Source: Monarcha castaneiventris obscurior (lineage: Eukaryota > Chordata > Aves > Passeriformes > Monarchidae). Taken from it: a stretch of 64,000 nt of DNA. Position 1 is the stretch's first letter. The number at the start of each line of letters is the position of its first letter. Shown one piece after another: positions 14,501 to 23,553 of the stretch. The translations under genes were made by a program, and so were the position numbers. The stretch is taken from assembly GCA_026261815.1 (NCBI GenBank), contig JAMPIT010000258.1:16386501-16450500 (forward strand), in the 5' to 3' direction. The notes beneath the pieces are model-generated. The model worked only from the letters and a program-made list of their open reading frames with translations. It was not told the origin of the DNA and did not search any database.

Positions 14501-17500
14501 TTTAAGTGAAAGAGGCAATCTATGCATGACCTGAAAACAGCCCTAGTATAACAGTTCTTGCAGTGATAGCATTCTAGGTTAGTTAGGGCCACTGGAATAT
14601 CAATTATTTCTGCATATTAGCTCGCAAATGATCCCTAAAACTAAGAGATTTAAAGAACCAGTCTGCTTCAGAAAGACGTGTAAAATCTCATAAGAGTATC
14701 AGAGAAATAATTAGCTTCAGAAAACTGATTAAGCTACCAGCAAGTAACTCACAAAATCACAAAGCTAATCATCTTTAGCAATGCAAGAATGTGAGAAGCA
14801 AGTGACTGCTCCTGAACTACAGTCACCAGTCCTTCGATACAAAACTACTGGCAAAGAACTCTACAGAACTACTGCAAGCTAATTCACATACATGGGGCCA
14901 CTGATGAACCAGACACCAGTGCTCACACCAGAAGGACGTAGTCTGATTACCACCTCTGTTCCAACATTCAGAAAACTGACAAATCTCCTTCTCCATCACT
15001 GTGGAACCTGGAAAGGTCAGCAGATCTAATTCCACAAGCAGGTAACTGCTTCTTTACTGACAGTTCCAACCAACCAACTTGTATCAATTCTACCACAGCA
15101 AGCAGAAACTCTTACCACACACTCAGCCTTGCTCAGCTGACAGAGAACTTGTAGCACATGCCTGCTTCTAGGATCAGTTCACAAAACACAAACTCTAAAG
15201 CAACACTAGTTTTATTGTAAAATGTTGAACAAAAGTGTATTTAAAAAAAGAAATACGAAGCTTTTGTAAATGTAAGGATGAAAGCTTTAATAGTAAGACT
15301 GACAAACATATCACTGTATGAAAAAATTAAAACTGAGACAAAATCACCAACTTAATCCAATTTACATTATATGAACTCAGTTCTCCAGGAAGGAAAGAAA
15401 AAAATGTAATTGGTGTGACTATCTCCAAGTATTTTCATATTCCTACACAGATCAATTAAACTCATGAAGATCACAGTTCCGGTATCTCTGAGGTAGTATA
15501 CAGAAAACAGCAGGAAACCTTGCAAGTTAATGTTAAACCTTGTAAGGTAAGTGAATATTGGAAAATTTGATCTCCATCTCAGAGCAATAGACAGCCATAC
15601 AAAAGATAGCGTCAGCCAGAAATCATGCACTAAGAATTTGTTTTAGTTTCTTTTGCTTCCTCCTTACCTTTTTGTGTACATCTTGCCTTCTTGAAAGACA
15701 AACTGCTTACAAGATTTCCTAATTTTTATTTGTATAGTCAGTGCTGAACACTACAATTACACAATGCTGTTAAATATCAATAATAGTTACAATGATAACA
15801 CAAATAAACACAAATCAACTTCTTAAAGAATGAAGGAGGTTGCAATTTCTTAATGTATTTAATCTCTATATTATTCCTGGACTCACTCCAAACCTCTGCA
15901 TTTGCAGAATGACATCTTCTACTCTGTCACCAAAATGTTTAAAGCTGCATAATACTTACTATAAACAACTTTAATATTTAACCAAGGCAGCGGGGCTTCC
16001 ATGAGTAATCTGGTAATAGCTAGCTCGAACATTACAGTCTTTCCAGAGCCAGTTGGAGCACAAATCACAAAGTTCCTATCCGTATATAAAAGCTAGGAAA
16101 GAATTGCCAAGTACTGTTAAGTTTCCAATAAGGACAAATGAAAGTTTTGCATGATTGTGCTTCCTTCCCACACATTTTATCCTCCACCATCTTAGAAGCC
16201 AGATATGTCCATGTTAGGCTCCCTCATTTTCCTGTGACAAGATTGATTCTTCCCTCTTTCCTCCTCCGCAGTGTCACTCACCCATGTCACTCACTCACTC
16301 ATCCACCCACCCTTCCTCCATGCAAATATATTACTAATCTGTATGCATAAATATAAATATAAATATAATTCTTATCTTCACACAAATGTATTTTTAATTG
16401 AGAAAAACATTTTTAAAAGTTCTTCTGGTTTCTTCTCCCAGCTAAGCACAACCCTAATAAACTATTCCAGCAAGAGGTTCTAGATAAATTAGTTTTTTAA
16501 CCCCTTTCATGTCCTGAACATCAAAGTACTGCTTAAATTTATTTACAAAGTACTACTTGCAGCTGCAGTTTATATTCCATACTTACATCATCCAAAGCTT
16601 TTGACTGTGCATAGTTAAAATATGGGAACTCCTTAAAAATACTTCTAAATTGGGTTGCTTGAGAGCATTAAGGAATTTAAAATACTACAGTATAAATTAT
16701 AAAATTTTAAGAATGTAAGTGCATCTTGCTCTTGCAATCTAAATGCAAACTTAAAACTTCACAATACTTCACAGGCTTGTAAAAAGTTATCCAAAAGTAA
16801 CCTATTAAATGATTCAGTAGTTTTAGATTCTTGGTGTGCTATATTCCATATCACTGAAAAACCCACAACCTATTTGAGAGGTCTCAGGACTATACCAATA
16901 ATCAAGAACCTCCTCCCTGGCACAGGCTTCAGGGAACAGCATACAATTACAGAACGGGAAGCTGCAAGGGACACACCAGATACAAGAACAAGCAGAACAC
17001 TGCTCTTAGCCTATCTAAGGTGTCAGTGGTCATATAATATTTGTAATATAATACAAATTAATTAGCACAATATTGTATGTCCAGACATAACAGTACAAAC
17101 AAATTCACCTATGATCACTTAGTGCTGACTGTGATTTTAAAGATATTTTTCAGTTGCCAATAAGGTGTGTTCTTCAGACAACACACATTTAAGCTCTTAT
17201 CTAAAAAATGTGGAAGATGAAAAGAGAGCACTGTTAAGTTACAAATCCAGATGAGTGAGCTGAGCCTTGTCTGGACTTGCAGTGCAGCCACACAAGCAGA
17301 GTGTAACCATCTCACCAGGCTGAGGATGAGCACACTGTCAGGTATGACACCAACAGCAACAAGAACAACAAACTGCTAAGGCCTCAGATCCATGTTACAT
17401 TAAATGACTACAGAGGAAAAGATATAGGAGTGAAGCAAGAAATAAAAGCAGTTAAGCATTAAAAATGGGAAAAGATAAGCAAGTAACATTAGACTACAGA

Positions 17501-20500
17501 AAATAAGGACTTTTTAGAAAAGACTTACTTAAAATCACTGCTCTAAATAAGTGATCTGTTTTCAAACTGCAAAGCCTGTACTTGGTAAATTCACAACAAT
17601 GGAGTCCTTACTCATTTTGAAATTTATGACTTTTTAACGGTATTTACATCAATTTAAGGTGCCTAAATTTAGACATTTCCTCTTTCTGATATTTAACCCA
17701 CCATTTGACAGGTTACTAGAAACAAAATATTGAAAAGAGTGTGTAAAAAAAAAAGTTTGACAGATATAGATGAATGGTCTATTACATTATATGTTTAAAG
17801 CAGGGCCAAGAAGAAAGAAAATGATGGTAAAATCTGCTTAAAGAACGAGTGGAAATACAGTATGGGCACACTACAACCTAAGTACAGACCAACAAGGAAT
17901 ACATGAAGTTAATTTTCTTCTAAGAAAATGGGACAGAAAGTAAGATTCTGTTTTCCTAGTAAGACTAAACAATAATTCAGTTTTCCTTTATTTAAAGTGT
18001 ATGGGGATATATGTGTATATGTGTGTTTGCATATAAAATGGCTGAAATACGTATTATGCAAATTAAAATTTTACATTTTACATTTTAAAAATAAAGTTTT
18101 GAGGATAAAAATTGAAGGTTTGAAATAAGAATAAGCTTTCTTAGGAATGATCTACGGGTTGTCTTATTTTCATTCTAGCTTTGGAAATCAAAAGGATAAA
18201 CACCTATTCAACATTTGATTCCCAGCATTATGCTACAAATTGAAACTATTACAATGTAATGCATTATTTCCTATGGCTACAAATTAAACACTATAATTTT
18301 GCAAATGTAAAAGCACCATAATAAAACCAGGAAATTCAGATACAGCAAATGCAAGGATACGTATTTCTGTAACAGCCCTCAAAATTTCCAGTTTTCTTCC
18401 TGTAGCTCCTAAAGAAGTAAAAATAGTACATTTATAAAACCAGATTCATTTTCAACCAATAACTATGACAAATACCTTCCTGACCCCCAGCTGTGTGTTC
18501 TGCAAGGAGCTTCAAGGCTATAACAAGGTCCAGGTGATATAAAGGAGATGATGGGATAGGACTAGGAGGTCACTAGCTCATCATTTGAAAGGACCATCAT
18601 GGTGGCCCTTAGATAAACTCAGTCCAGTTAAGGATGTCTTGCACATACCAGGGGCTCAAAACTAGATGCAGTTATCTAGGTGTGGTCTCAAAAGTGCCAA
18701 GAAAGTGATAATGATAACTTCCTAGCTTTGTTAACGAAGTCCAGGACGCTGCTGGCCTTTGTTACTGCTGGGACACACTGCTCACTCAAGTTCAGCAAGC
18801 TGTCTGCCAGACCCCAGGCACTTTTCCACAGAGCTGCCCCCAGTCACACCATCCCAGGGGAACCACAGGGGTTCTTCTCTTTCCCTGGAGCAGGACTGTG
18901 GATTTGTTCCTGCTGAGTTTCATGAGATTGCTGTCAGCCCCCTCCTCCAGGGCAGACCCCTGCAGTACTCCACTTGTAGCTGGCACGTGGGGAGCGTGAC
19001 CTGTTAACCACCACCCTTTGAGCCCAGCCAACCATTTTTACACCACGCAGTTGTTGATCCACTCCTAGTGCCCTACTGTGGATAACAATGTTGTGGAAGA
19101 CGGTGTTTCTCAGCCACTCTGTGATTCTATGAAAACCCCTGCTGAAGGCAAAGTAAATGATATCCACTGCTATCCCCACAGCCACCAATCAAATTGCCAC
19201 TGTTCATAAGGTGATCAGACAGGAATAACACTTTTCATTCCTGACCTGTTTCCAGATCCCACCCTAAGCCACTGCTCTGCCCTACATTTTTCTGCTAGAA
19301 CTAATTTTCCACTCCACATTTCTGTAGCAGTTAGACAGGCACACAAGGTACATTCCACAGGTGTGTCATGTTCCAAAAAGTTTAAAATATAGAAATAAAC
19401 TGCACTTAGTTAAAAACTATTAAAGGCAAAAAATAATTTCTAAACCAAGTACTTTATAATTTCATCAAAACCTTACCATTTCCCTCCATTTTCCAGGTAT
19501 CCCCTACTCAAAATCTATTTCTACAAAGATACAAATATGAGCCACACCACAAATAAACATTTCATTTTCAATTTCTGGTTTCAAATGAAGATGAAACTCT
19601 ACCACATGAAGAGACAAAGCTGGTTTCTTTTCAAATTGGTTAGGGGATGTGAAGTGACATTTTCAAATAGCTTTACATGACTTAGCACTACTGAAAATGT
19701 GAATCTTCTTCATAAATTGTTTAGCCAGTTCATATTAAACAACAACACAATTAAGTTCCACAGGATTACAATACATTCTGTCAATTTTAGCCAATTATCT
19801 CACCTTGAGCTGGTGGGAAAATGTTCTTCACTCTACCTCAGATCTTGGATACCTTTTATTATTATATAACAAAGACAGACAATGGACTATTTTTCTTGAA
19901 ATAGAGTAAAAATAATTACCTGTCATATCCAGAATCTCTGAAGTATTAGAAAATGATTGAATTTTAATTCCATTTTCAGACACAATCTCCTCATTATTTA
20001 CCCTATGCAAAGTAAAATCTGAATCTTTAGTTATTGGAGAATGATGATTATTTCTCCATAAACCTTCTTTTGTCACTTCTTTCATGTTTTCACTTGTATT
20101 TAGGTAAGTACCAATTTCTTTCATATCAACAGAATCAGCTTTAAATTCTGTATTTTTATACATATTGCCAGACTTTTTAAATAACCTGCAAAAATTCCAG
20201 AAGTTTCATTAGCTTGCTGTAATGTTACAATTTATCTAACATTTGAAAACTATGTGCATTTGTATTAGAAGCAGAACTAGTAATATAAATAATAGAATTG
20301 TATCTAAATTCATGTAATCTGACCTGAAGACTCTTTCAAGATACATTTTAACTTTACTTTCATTCCAGAAAGAACACGAAATAATAAACTGCCTGTCCAG
20401 ATGGGCTCTGACTCCCAATAGCAGATTAACTTTGAATTTCTGCATCATTAAAACCAATAGAGACATCCAGGTTCTGAGGAGTGGGAGGAGCTGGACACAG

Positions 20501-23269
20501 AGGAGCACTTTATCGATAAAACCTCTCCTCCCAGGCAGCACTGAAATCACACTGAGAACTGCTCAAGATATTCCTGACTGGCTGACCTCTGCTCTGTAAA
20601 GCAAATGATCTCAGCCTTCTTGCTTGTTACCACACGGATAAAGAATTCAGAGCAGTATCTTCCAAAAGCTCTTTTATCTAATAATTTCTTTAAAATTTAA
20701 GCAACAAACCTCATGCTTACTTTTCTCATGAGTGAGGCTGAGCTCAGGACACATTTAGTTAAAGTACTAAAATATTGCTAAGAAGAAACATTTTTTTCCT
20801 TATACTGAAAGAATTACCATCGGGAGCCTGTTGAAGTACCTTCAATTGAAGGATCCCAAACTTTGTGTTCAACAGATTTATCTAAAATAATAACATGGTT
20901 CTGATAGTGATAAATTATCTGAGTTGACTAGACATGTACCTTTTTCTTAATGTTGAATGGACACTCTCATCATCACTGTTTTCTGAAAAATCATTTAAAG
21001 CGTTATTTTGCGGTCGCTGATAAAAATCTATTACTGTTTTAGATTTATTTTCATCAGAAGAGAGAAAAGATGAAACCACTTTCAGGTTTTTGTGCTGAAA
21101 ATTAATTTTATCTCTTTCTCCTAGACTTAGTTGCAGGACTTCTTTTTCAGGGGCTATGCCAAAATGAACAGGTGCCACTGATTTATCTTCTACTTCCTCT
21201 GTGTTACTCTTACATTGTTGTGTGAACTTCTCATGCTTTCTCCCCCCTACAAAAACAATAAATTATTATTTCATTAATACTCATATTTTTATTCAAAGTT
21301 ATTTAATCAAATGTCTTTCACACCGAACCAGCCAAATTCACGTATATTATACAAACTGGTATTTCTATCTTATTGCAAGAACTTTAGTGTATATTTTATG
21401 ACTTATGCTACTGAATGTAATGCATCTATTGTCAATTAAAAAGTGATAAAAATAAGGTCCCTTTCTTTCCTTCCTATGCAAAGTAAAGGATAAAAACTAT
21501 TCCTGAGAACTACAAAACAGTTTGTATGACAGAATTCTTCACCCTGTCCCAGAATAAAGACGGTCTTTTAAAAAAAATGACACAATGACCCAGCTTGAAG
21601 TTCCTGATACAAGCAGCTGAGCTAAACACTGCAATCGCAACAGTCAGAAGTGGTACTGCTGTTGGTGACAGCCTGGTGTCATCACCTTCTGGGCTAACTA
21701 TCACATTTTGCAGGGTTCTTAGTAGGATCAGTGTCCTGATCTGGCTGACCAGATCAACAAGCATTGCTGTTGGCAAAAGGAAGGCAAAGGCAGAAACAGA
21801 AATAAGCAACTAAATGCAACGAGATAACAAAACAGCTCTACTTCACAGTCTTAATTTCAGTGTTATCCATCTAGAAACTCAAAATTACAATGCCCTGTTT
21901 GTGACACAACTCCAACAGTTCTAATTCTACAAACACCAAAAAGCTTATTTGAATAAGTAGCTCTTAATGGAATTACTCTTGCATGAAGTAGAAAAAAGAA
22001 CACCACCTGTTTTAGTATAATTCCTAAATAGAGAATATCATAAATCAGCATAGCAGCTAGGAAATGCAAAAAACTAGTTGACAGAGATAAAGCAAAAAAA
22101 TTCTTTAAAATAAATTTCCTTAAGATAATCCTGAATGTCTAGGAATATGCCACGTAGCAGCAATTAATAACCAGATTCAAATTCGGCCTCCTGAGCGATT
22201 TGATTAAAGTCCCAAAAGGGAAGAAAACAGTGAGCTTTACATAAACTCTCTGTTCCTTGGGTGGGAGACAGGCCATCAGATCCATGTGATAACATTACGC
22301 CCTCACAACCACGTCACACCGTGTTACAATGCTTTGTGAAACAATGTGCAATAACTGAAATTTTGATTATACTTCTTACCTTGCCCACTTCTGCACAGTA
22401 AACTTGTGGCATGTATATGCCTAAAGAGAACTGCCTGGCACATCTAACACCATCATTCTCAACTCAAGTACATTCTTTGTCTCTACTTGCATACCTAGAA
22501 TATTTTGTATTCCACAGAAAAAGAGAAATGATCTGCCACACTAATTATTTGTTAAGTAATTTAATATCAATGTCAAGTATTATGGTTTAGTCAGACTTTG
22601 CAGAGTTAGGTTTATGGGTGGACTTGATCCTCTTAAACGTCTTTTCCAACCTTTCCAATGATTCTGTGATTCTATCCTATGACACTTTACCCATATGAAT
22701 GTGGGCTGAGTTTTCTTCCAGTTCCCTCTGTAACTCCTCTGCAGCTGGAATTTCAGCAATAGCTGGAGCAGGTGCAATAAACCAAGTCTTATGCTCTTTA
22801 TTTTCCAGACACCTATTTTTAACACACAAACGTGAGGTAAAAGCACTTTTTAAGCACCCTCCACAACAACTAGCTCAAAATCACTCATCATAAATAACCT
22901 ATTGTTTCTCCTGCTAAAACATATTCTTGTTCTTCAATTCATGTGACTTTTAATAACATAAAATTAAAGAGGCAAAACCTCTGCTAACCCTTATTTCTTA
23001 TAGCCCTAAAATACACCTACATCATTGAATGTGCTTGGAGAAACATTACAAAGTATGGGTTATGGACCTAGAAATTTCTAGGTCCACATTTCTATCAGTA
23101 ACAAAAAAATGAGTCATAAGAAAAAAACACTGCTGTAAATTGATTCAGTATAGAAAAACCTGGAAAACAATTATATATATCTAACAATAAAGATTTACCT
23201 TTGTCTCATATCTGGTTTTTCATAAAATAAATTATCCAGTGAAAAGACTGTGTCTGCAGAGTTGAACAT
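2382..23269 (-). CDS. HFM1: HFM1, MER3-type meiotic DNA helicase (24 coding exons, 3' end outside window)
   Basis: HFM1 is an ATP-dependent 3'-5' DNA helicase of the Ski2-like/MER3 group. It acts in the germ-cell nucleus during meiotic prophase to promote crossover formation and synapsis. Exons at 23199-23269, 22691-22812, 20940-21246, 19920-20185, 18361-18399, 16587-16657, 15960-16092, 13564-13715, 13137-13214, 12841-13002, 12198-12398, 12028-12116, 11337-11380, 11144-11245, 9620-9765, 9117-9211, 8222-8355, 7281-7328, 5169-5249, 4451-4542, 3046-3152, 2911-2958, 2602-2699 and 2382-2513 join in frame to about 939 codons. Visible motifs: Walker A APTGSGKT (residues 304-311), LIDEVH (motif II, 410-415), SAT (459-461), YHHAGM in lobe 2, [12 protein letters not shown], and [10 protein letters not shown] (motif VI, 652-661). 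The family is about 1400 aa, so roughly the last third lies left of position 1. Identity rests on remembered human HFM1. Exact splice sites are inferred from GT/AG and phase. Confidence 0.95.
2602..2699 (-). CDS. HFM1: HFM1 coding exon 23 (Sec63-like domain)
   Basis: The exon encodes [20 protein letters not shown], then [12 protein letters not shown]. The acceptor is TTCCAG. The donor is GTATGG, because only that cut makes TGG (Trp) with the next exon and preserves RWLSDF as in human. A competing GTAAAA lies 5 nt further on. Confidence 0.93.
2911..2958 (-). CDS. HFM1: HFM1 coding exon 22 (48 nt)
   Basis: The exon encodes [16 protein letters not shown], nearly identical to human [16 protein letters not shown]. 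The acceptor is GCATAG and the donor is GTAAAT. It is the start of the Sec63-like domain. Confidence 0.94.
3046..3152 (-). CDS. HFM1: HFM1 coding exon 21
   Basis: The exon encodes [20 protein letters not shown], then [16 protein letters not shown]. It matches human VTLIAGCKEFLDIQLRINEK and what follows. The acceptor is ATTACAG and the donor is GTATAA. Confidence 0.93.
3651..4022 (+). repeat. Probable solo LTR of an avian endogenous retrovirus
   Basis: The block begins TGTTAAGCC and ends GGCATCA, so it fits the TG...CA ends of an LTR. It is more GC-rich than the surrounding intron. It contains a poly(A) signal AATAAA at about 3949-3954 followed by a TTCGCCTCTTGA stretch, which resembles R/U5 of avian ERV LTRs. 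It sits in the HFM1 intron between exons 20 and 21, in opposite orientation to the gene. I could not find a convincing target-site duplication, so the ends are tentative. No internal retroviral genes are present. Confidence 0.45.
4451..4542 (-). CDS. HFM1: HFM1 coding exon 20
   Basis: The exon encodes [20 protein letters not shown] and then [11 protein letters not shown]. Human reads [20 protein letters not shown]. The acceptor is TTTTACAG and the donor is GTAATT. Confidence 0.94.
5169..5249 (-). CDS. HFM1: HFM1 coding exon 19
   Basis: The exon encodes [20 protein letters not shown] and then ANNFKPT, matching human [20 protein letters not shown]. The acceptor is TTGACAG and the donor is GTAACA. 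Confidence 0.94.
5250..7280 (-). other. HFM1 intron 18, no other feature seen
   Basis: This is AT-rich intron sequence between exons 18 and 19. Short open frames on both strands have no recognisable content. Confidence 0.7.
7281..7328 (-). CDS. HFM1: HFM1 coding exon 18 (48 nt)
   Basis: The exon encodes [16 protein letters not shown], close to human GFASGLNKDGIEAKLQ. The acceptor is CATTAAG and the donor is GTAAGT. The phase is 1 on both sides. Confidence 0.94.
8222..8355 (-). CDS. HFM1: HFM1 coding exon 17 (winged-helix region)
   Basis: The exon encodes [20 protein letters not shown], then [20 protein letters not shown]. It is the region after lobe 2 that is conserved in Ski2/Brr2-like helicases. 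The donor GTTTGT is unusual but is the only one that keeps the frame with the next exon. Confidence 0.93.
9117..9211 (-). CDS. HFM1: HFM1 coding exon 16
   Basis: The exon encodes [20 protein letters not shown] and ends IIESS. Human has [20 protein letters not shown]. The acceptor is TTTTCAG and the donor is GTAACC. Confidence 0.95.
9620..9765 (-). CDS. HFM1: HFM1 coding exon 15 (motifs V and VI)
   Basis: The exon encodes [20 protein letters not shown] and ends [15 protein letters not shown]. The arginines of [10 protein letters not shown] form motif VI, which couples ATP hydrolysis to unwinding. The acceptor is GATGTAG and the donor is GTAAGT. Confidence 0.97.
9766..11143 (-). other. HFM1 intron 14, no other feature seen
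   Basis: This is the intron between exons 14 and 15. It contains an AT-rich half and a moderately GC-richer part around 10.5-10.95 kb, with no recognisable gene or repeat family. Confidence 0.65.
11144..11245 (-). CDS. HFM1: HFM1 coding exon 14 (YHHAGM motif)
   Basis: The exon encodes [20 protein letters not shown] followed by [15 protein letters not shown]. The YHHAGM motif is typical of lobe 2 in Ski2-like and MER3 helicases. The acceptor is TATCAG and the donor is GTAAGT. Confidence 0.95.
11337..11380 (-). CDS. HFM1: HFM1 coding exon 13 (44 nt)
   Basis: This short exon encodes [14 protein letters not shown], matching human LQKYAYSVRDSKLR. The acceptor is GCATAG and the donor is GTAAAT. 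The phase runs from 2 in to 1 out. Confidence 0.93.
12028..12116 (-). CDS. HFM1: HFM1 coding exon 12 (motif IV region)
   Basis: The 89-nt exon encodes [20 protein letters not shown] followed by [10 protein letters not shown]. It matches the human [20 protein letters not shown] segment. The acceptor is TTTATAG and the donor is GTATTT. Confidence 0.95.
12198..12398 (-). CDS. HFM1: HFM1 coding exon 11 (linker into RecA lobe 2)
   Basis: The 67 codons begin [19 protein letters not shown] and include [19 protein letters not shown]. It ends KPALV, where lobe 2 begins. The acceptor is TTAAAG and the donor is GTACAA. Confidence 0.95.
12841..13002 (-). CDS. HFM1: HFM1 coding exon 10 (motif II end, motif III SAT)
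   Basis: The 54 codons begin [20 protein letters not shown] and later contain [12 protein letters not shown], including motif III SAT at residues 459-461. The donor is GTAAGA and the acceptor is GATAG. Confidence 0.95.
13137..13214 (-). CDS. HFM1: HFM1 coding exon 9 (first half of DEVH box)
   Basis: The 26 codons begin [14 protein letters not shown] and end LVRLFLIDE. The intron falls inside helicase motif II, between DE and VH. The acceptor is CTCCAAG and the donor is GTAAGA. Confidence 0.95.
13564..13715 (-). CDS. HFM1: HFM1 coding exon 8 (helicase motif Ia/Ib region)
   Basis: The exon encodes [20 protein letters not shown], then a segment with ELTGDT and [15 protein letters not shown]. 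It is almost identical to human. The acceptor is TTTCTAG and the donor is GTAGGT. Confidence 0.96.
13716..15959 (-). other. HFM1 intron 7, contains an unexplained plus-strand ORF
   Basis: This is a 2.2-kb intron between exons 7 and 8. Apart from the plus-strand open frame at 14026-14373, listed separately, no exon or repeat family is recognised. Confidence 0.65.
14026..14373 (+). other. Plus-strand open frame in HFM1 intron 7, not recognised
   Basis: About 114 codons are open from 14032, directly after a T-run plus GCAG that looks like a splice acceptor. They run to a TGA at 14371-14373, just past a T-run that reads as Phe codons. The peptide is hydrophilic (Ser, Thr, Asn, Lys, Gln rich), starts [12 protein letters not shown] and has no motif I know. 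In DNA this AT-rich, frames of this length also arise by chance, so this is only a candidate nested exon or a fossil of one. Confidence 0.2.
15960..16092 (-). CDS. HFM1: HFM1 coding exon 7 (Walker A)
   Basis: The 133-nt exon encodes [19 protein letters not shown] and then [20 protein letters not shown]. The nucleotide-binding lysine is K310 in my numbering. The acceptor is TTCCTAG and the donor is GTAAGT. It ends in phase 1 and completes a Met codon with the next exon. Confidence 0.96.
16093..16586 (-). other. HFM1 intron 6, simple sequence only
   Basis: The intron between exons 6 and 7 holds a C/T-rich stretch near 16.27-16.32 kb and an (ATAAAT)n run at 16347-16367. No gene is seen. Confidence 0.65.
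16347..16367. repeat. (ATAAAT)n short tandem repeat
   Basis: The sequence shows three to four tandem copies of the hexamer ATAAAT, in HFM1 intron 6. Confidence 0.8.
16587..16657 (-). CDS. HFM1: HFM1 coding exon 6 (Q-motif region)
   Basis: The 71-nt exon encodes [20 protein letters not shown] followed by LDD. It matches the human [20 protein letters not shown] segment, the aromatic/Gln motif just ahead of Walker A. The donor is a strong GTAAGT. Confidence 0.93.
16658..18360 (-). other. HFM1 intron 5, no other feature seen
   Basis: This is AT-rich intron sequence between exons 5 and 6. No coding segment or repeat family was recognised. Confidence 0.65.
18361..18399 (-). CDS. HFM1: HFM1 coding exon 5 (39-nt small exon)
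   Basis: The exon encodes (G)[12 protein letters not shown](P) and matches human SLKAVTEIP just ahead of the helicase core. The acceptor is GCTACAG and the donor is GTATCC, which is a weak match to consensus. The phase is 1 on both sides, so skipping it would remove 13 residues without a frameshift. Confidence 0.82.
18600..19132 (+). mobile_element. CR1-like LINE fragment
   Basis: This is a GC-richer block with phrases typical of a common avian repeat (GTGTGGTCTCA, a stretch around CAGACCCCTGCAGTACTCCA, CCTTTGAGCCCAGCCAACCA). It ends CTGTGATTCTATGA, the CR1 3' tail. It lies in HFM1 intron 4, antisense to the gene. Open frames inside it on both strands are by-products of its composition. The family assignment is from memory, and the 5' limit is approximate. 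Confidence 0.6.
19920..20185 (-). CDS. HFM1: HFM1 coding exon 4 (variable N-terminal region)
   Basis: This 266-nt exon starts [14 protein letters not shown] and ends [11 protein letters not shown]. The part reading [18 protein letters not shown] can be lined up loosely with human FSVAFQPHDIQEVTENG. The stretch after it (about residues 240-256) has no obvious human counterpart and may be a lineage-specific insertion. The acceptor is TTTTTGCAG and the donor is GTAATT. Confidence 0.82.
20940..21246 (-). CDS. HFM1: HFM1 coding exon 3 (variable N-terminal region)
   Basis: This 307-nt exon starts [11 protein letters not shown] and ends STLRKR. It encodes a hydrophilic, Ser/Asp/Lys-rich stretch that is probably disordered. 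Similarity to mammalian HFM1 is weak here. The assignment rests on phase continuity (in at 1, out at 2), intact splice sites (GGTAG acceptor, GTACAT donor) and position between recognised exons. Confidence 0.8.
22590..22677 (+). mobile_element. CR1 LINE 3' end fragment
   Basis: The sequence includes GGACTTGATCCTCTTAAA, TTTTCCAACC and the tail ATTCTGTGATTCTAT, the typical CR1 3' terminus. It abuts the donor side of HFM1 coding exon 2. Confidence 0.8.
22691..22812 (-). CDS. HFM1: HFM1 coding exon 2
   Basis: The 122-nt exon encodes [20 protein letters not shown] followed by an acidic stretch. This matches the human segment around DWFLPPAPLISEIP. Its acceptor is AAAAATAG and its donor is GTAAAG. 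A CR1 3' end lies immediately downstream of the donor, within the following intron. Confidence 0.88.
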
Positions 23270-23297
23270 TTTTAAATCAAATGTGAAGTCTCTTAGT
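23199..23297 (-). CDS. HFM1: HFM1 first coding exon (start ATG at 23269-23267)
   Basis: The exon lies between an acceptor (..tgcag before 23297) and a GTAAAT donor after 23199. It carries a short 5' UTR piece and then the ATG, whose context AAAAATG has A at -3. The peptide [20 protein letters not shown] resembles the human start, which has SLENLFFEKPD. It ends in phase 2 (AG) and joins correctly to the next exon. Because an acceptor sits just upstream of the ATG, at least one non-coding exon must lie further 5'. Confidence 0.85.
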
Positions 23298-23424
23298 CTG
23301 CAAAGGGCAGCAAAAGCAACTGTCAAACTGAAATTCCTAGACTTGAACCTGTCTAAAGCAATAGAAAGTTTATTAGTTGTAAGTGCCCACATTTAATTTC
23401 CTTTTCCCACATTTGTTTTCCTTT

Positions 23425-23553
23425 AGAGCTCTTGACTGCATTTGGACAATGCTCTCAGGCACATGGCATGACTCCTGGGATGTCCTGTGCAGGGCCAGGA
23501 GTGGGAATCGATGATCCCTGTGAGTCCCTTCCAACTCAGTATATTCTGTGATT
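23425..23553 (+). mobile_element. CR1 LINE 3' end fragment
   Basis: It contains CTCTTGACTGCATTTGGACA, GATCCCTGTGAGTCCCTTCC and the end AATATTCTGTGATT-like tail (here TATATTCTGTGATT). This is a CR1-type 3' region upstream of the first HFM1 coding exon. Confidence 0.75.

Noticed and set aside
18680..19188. Overlapping open frames on both strands at 18.7-19.2 kb
   Set aside because: They lie within a CR1-like repeat, and the frames are fragments of repeat sequence.
19450..19640. Short minus-strand open stretch in HFM1 intron 4 considered as an extra exon
   Set aside because: No match to HFM1, and exons 4 and 5 already join in phase without it.
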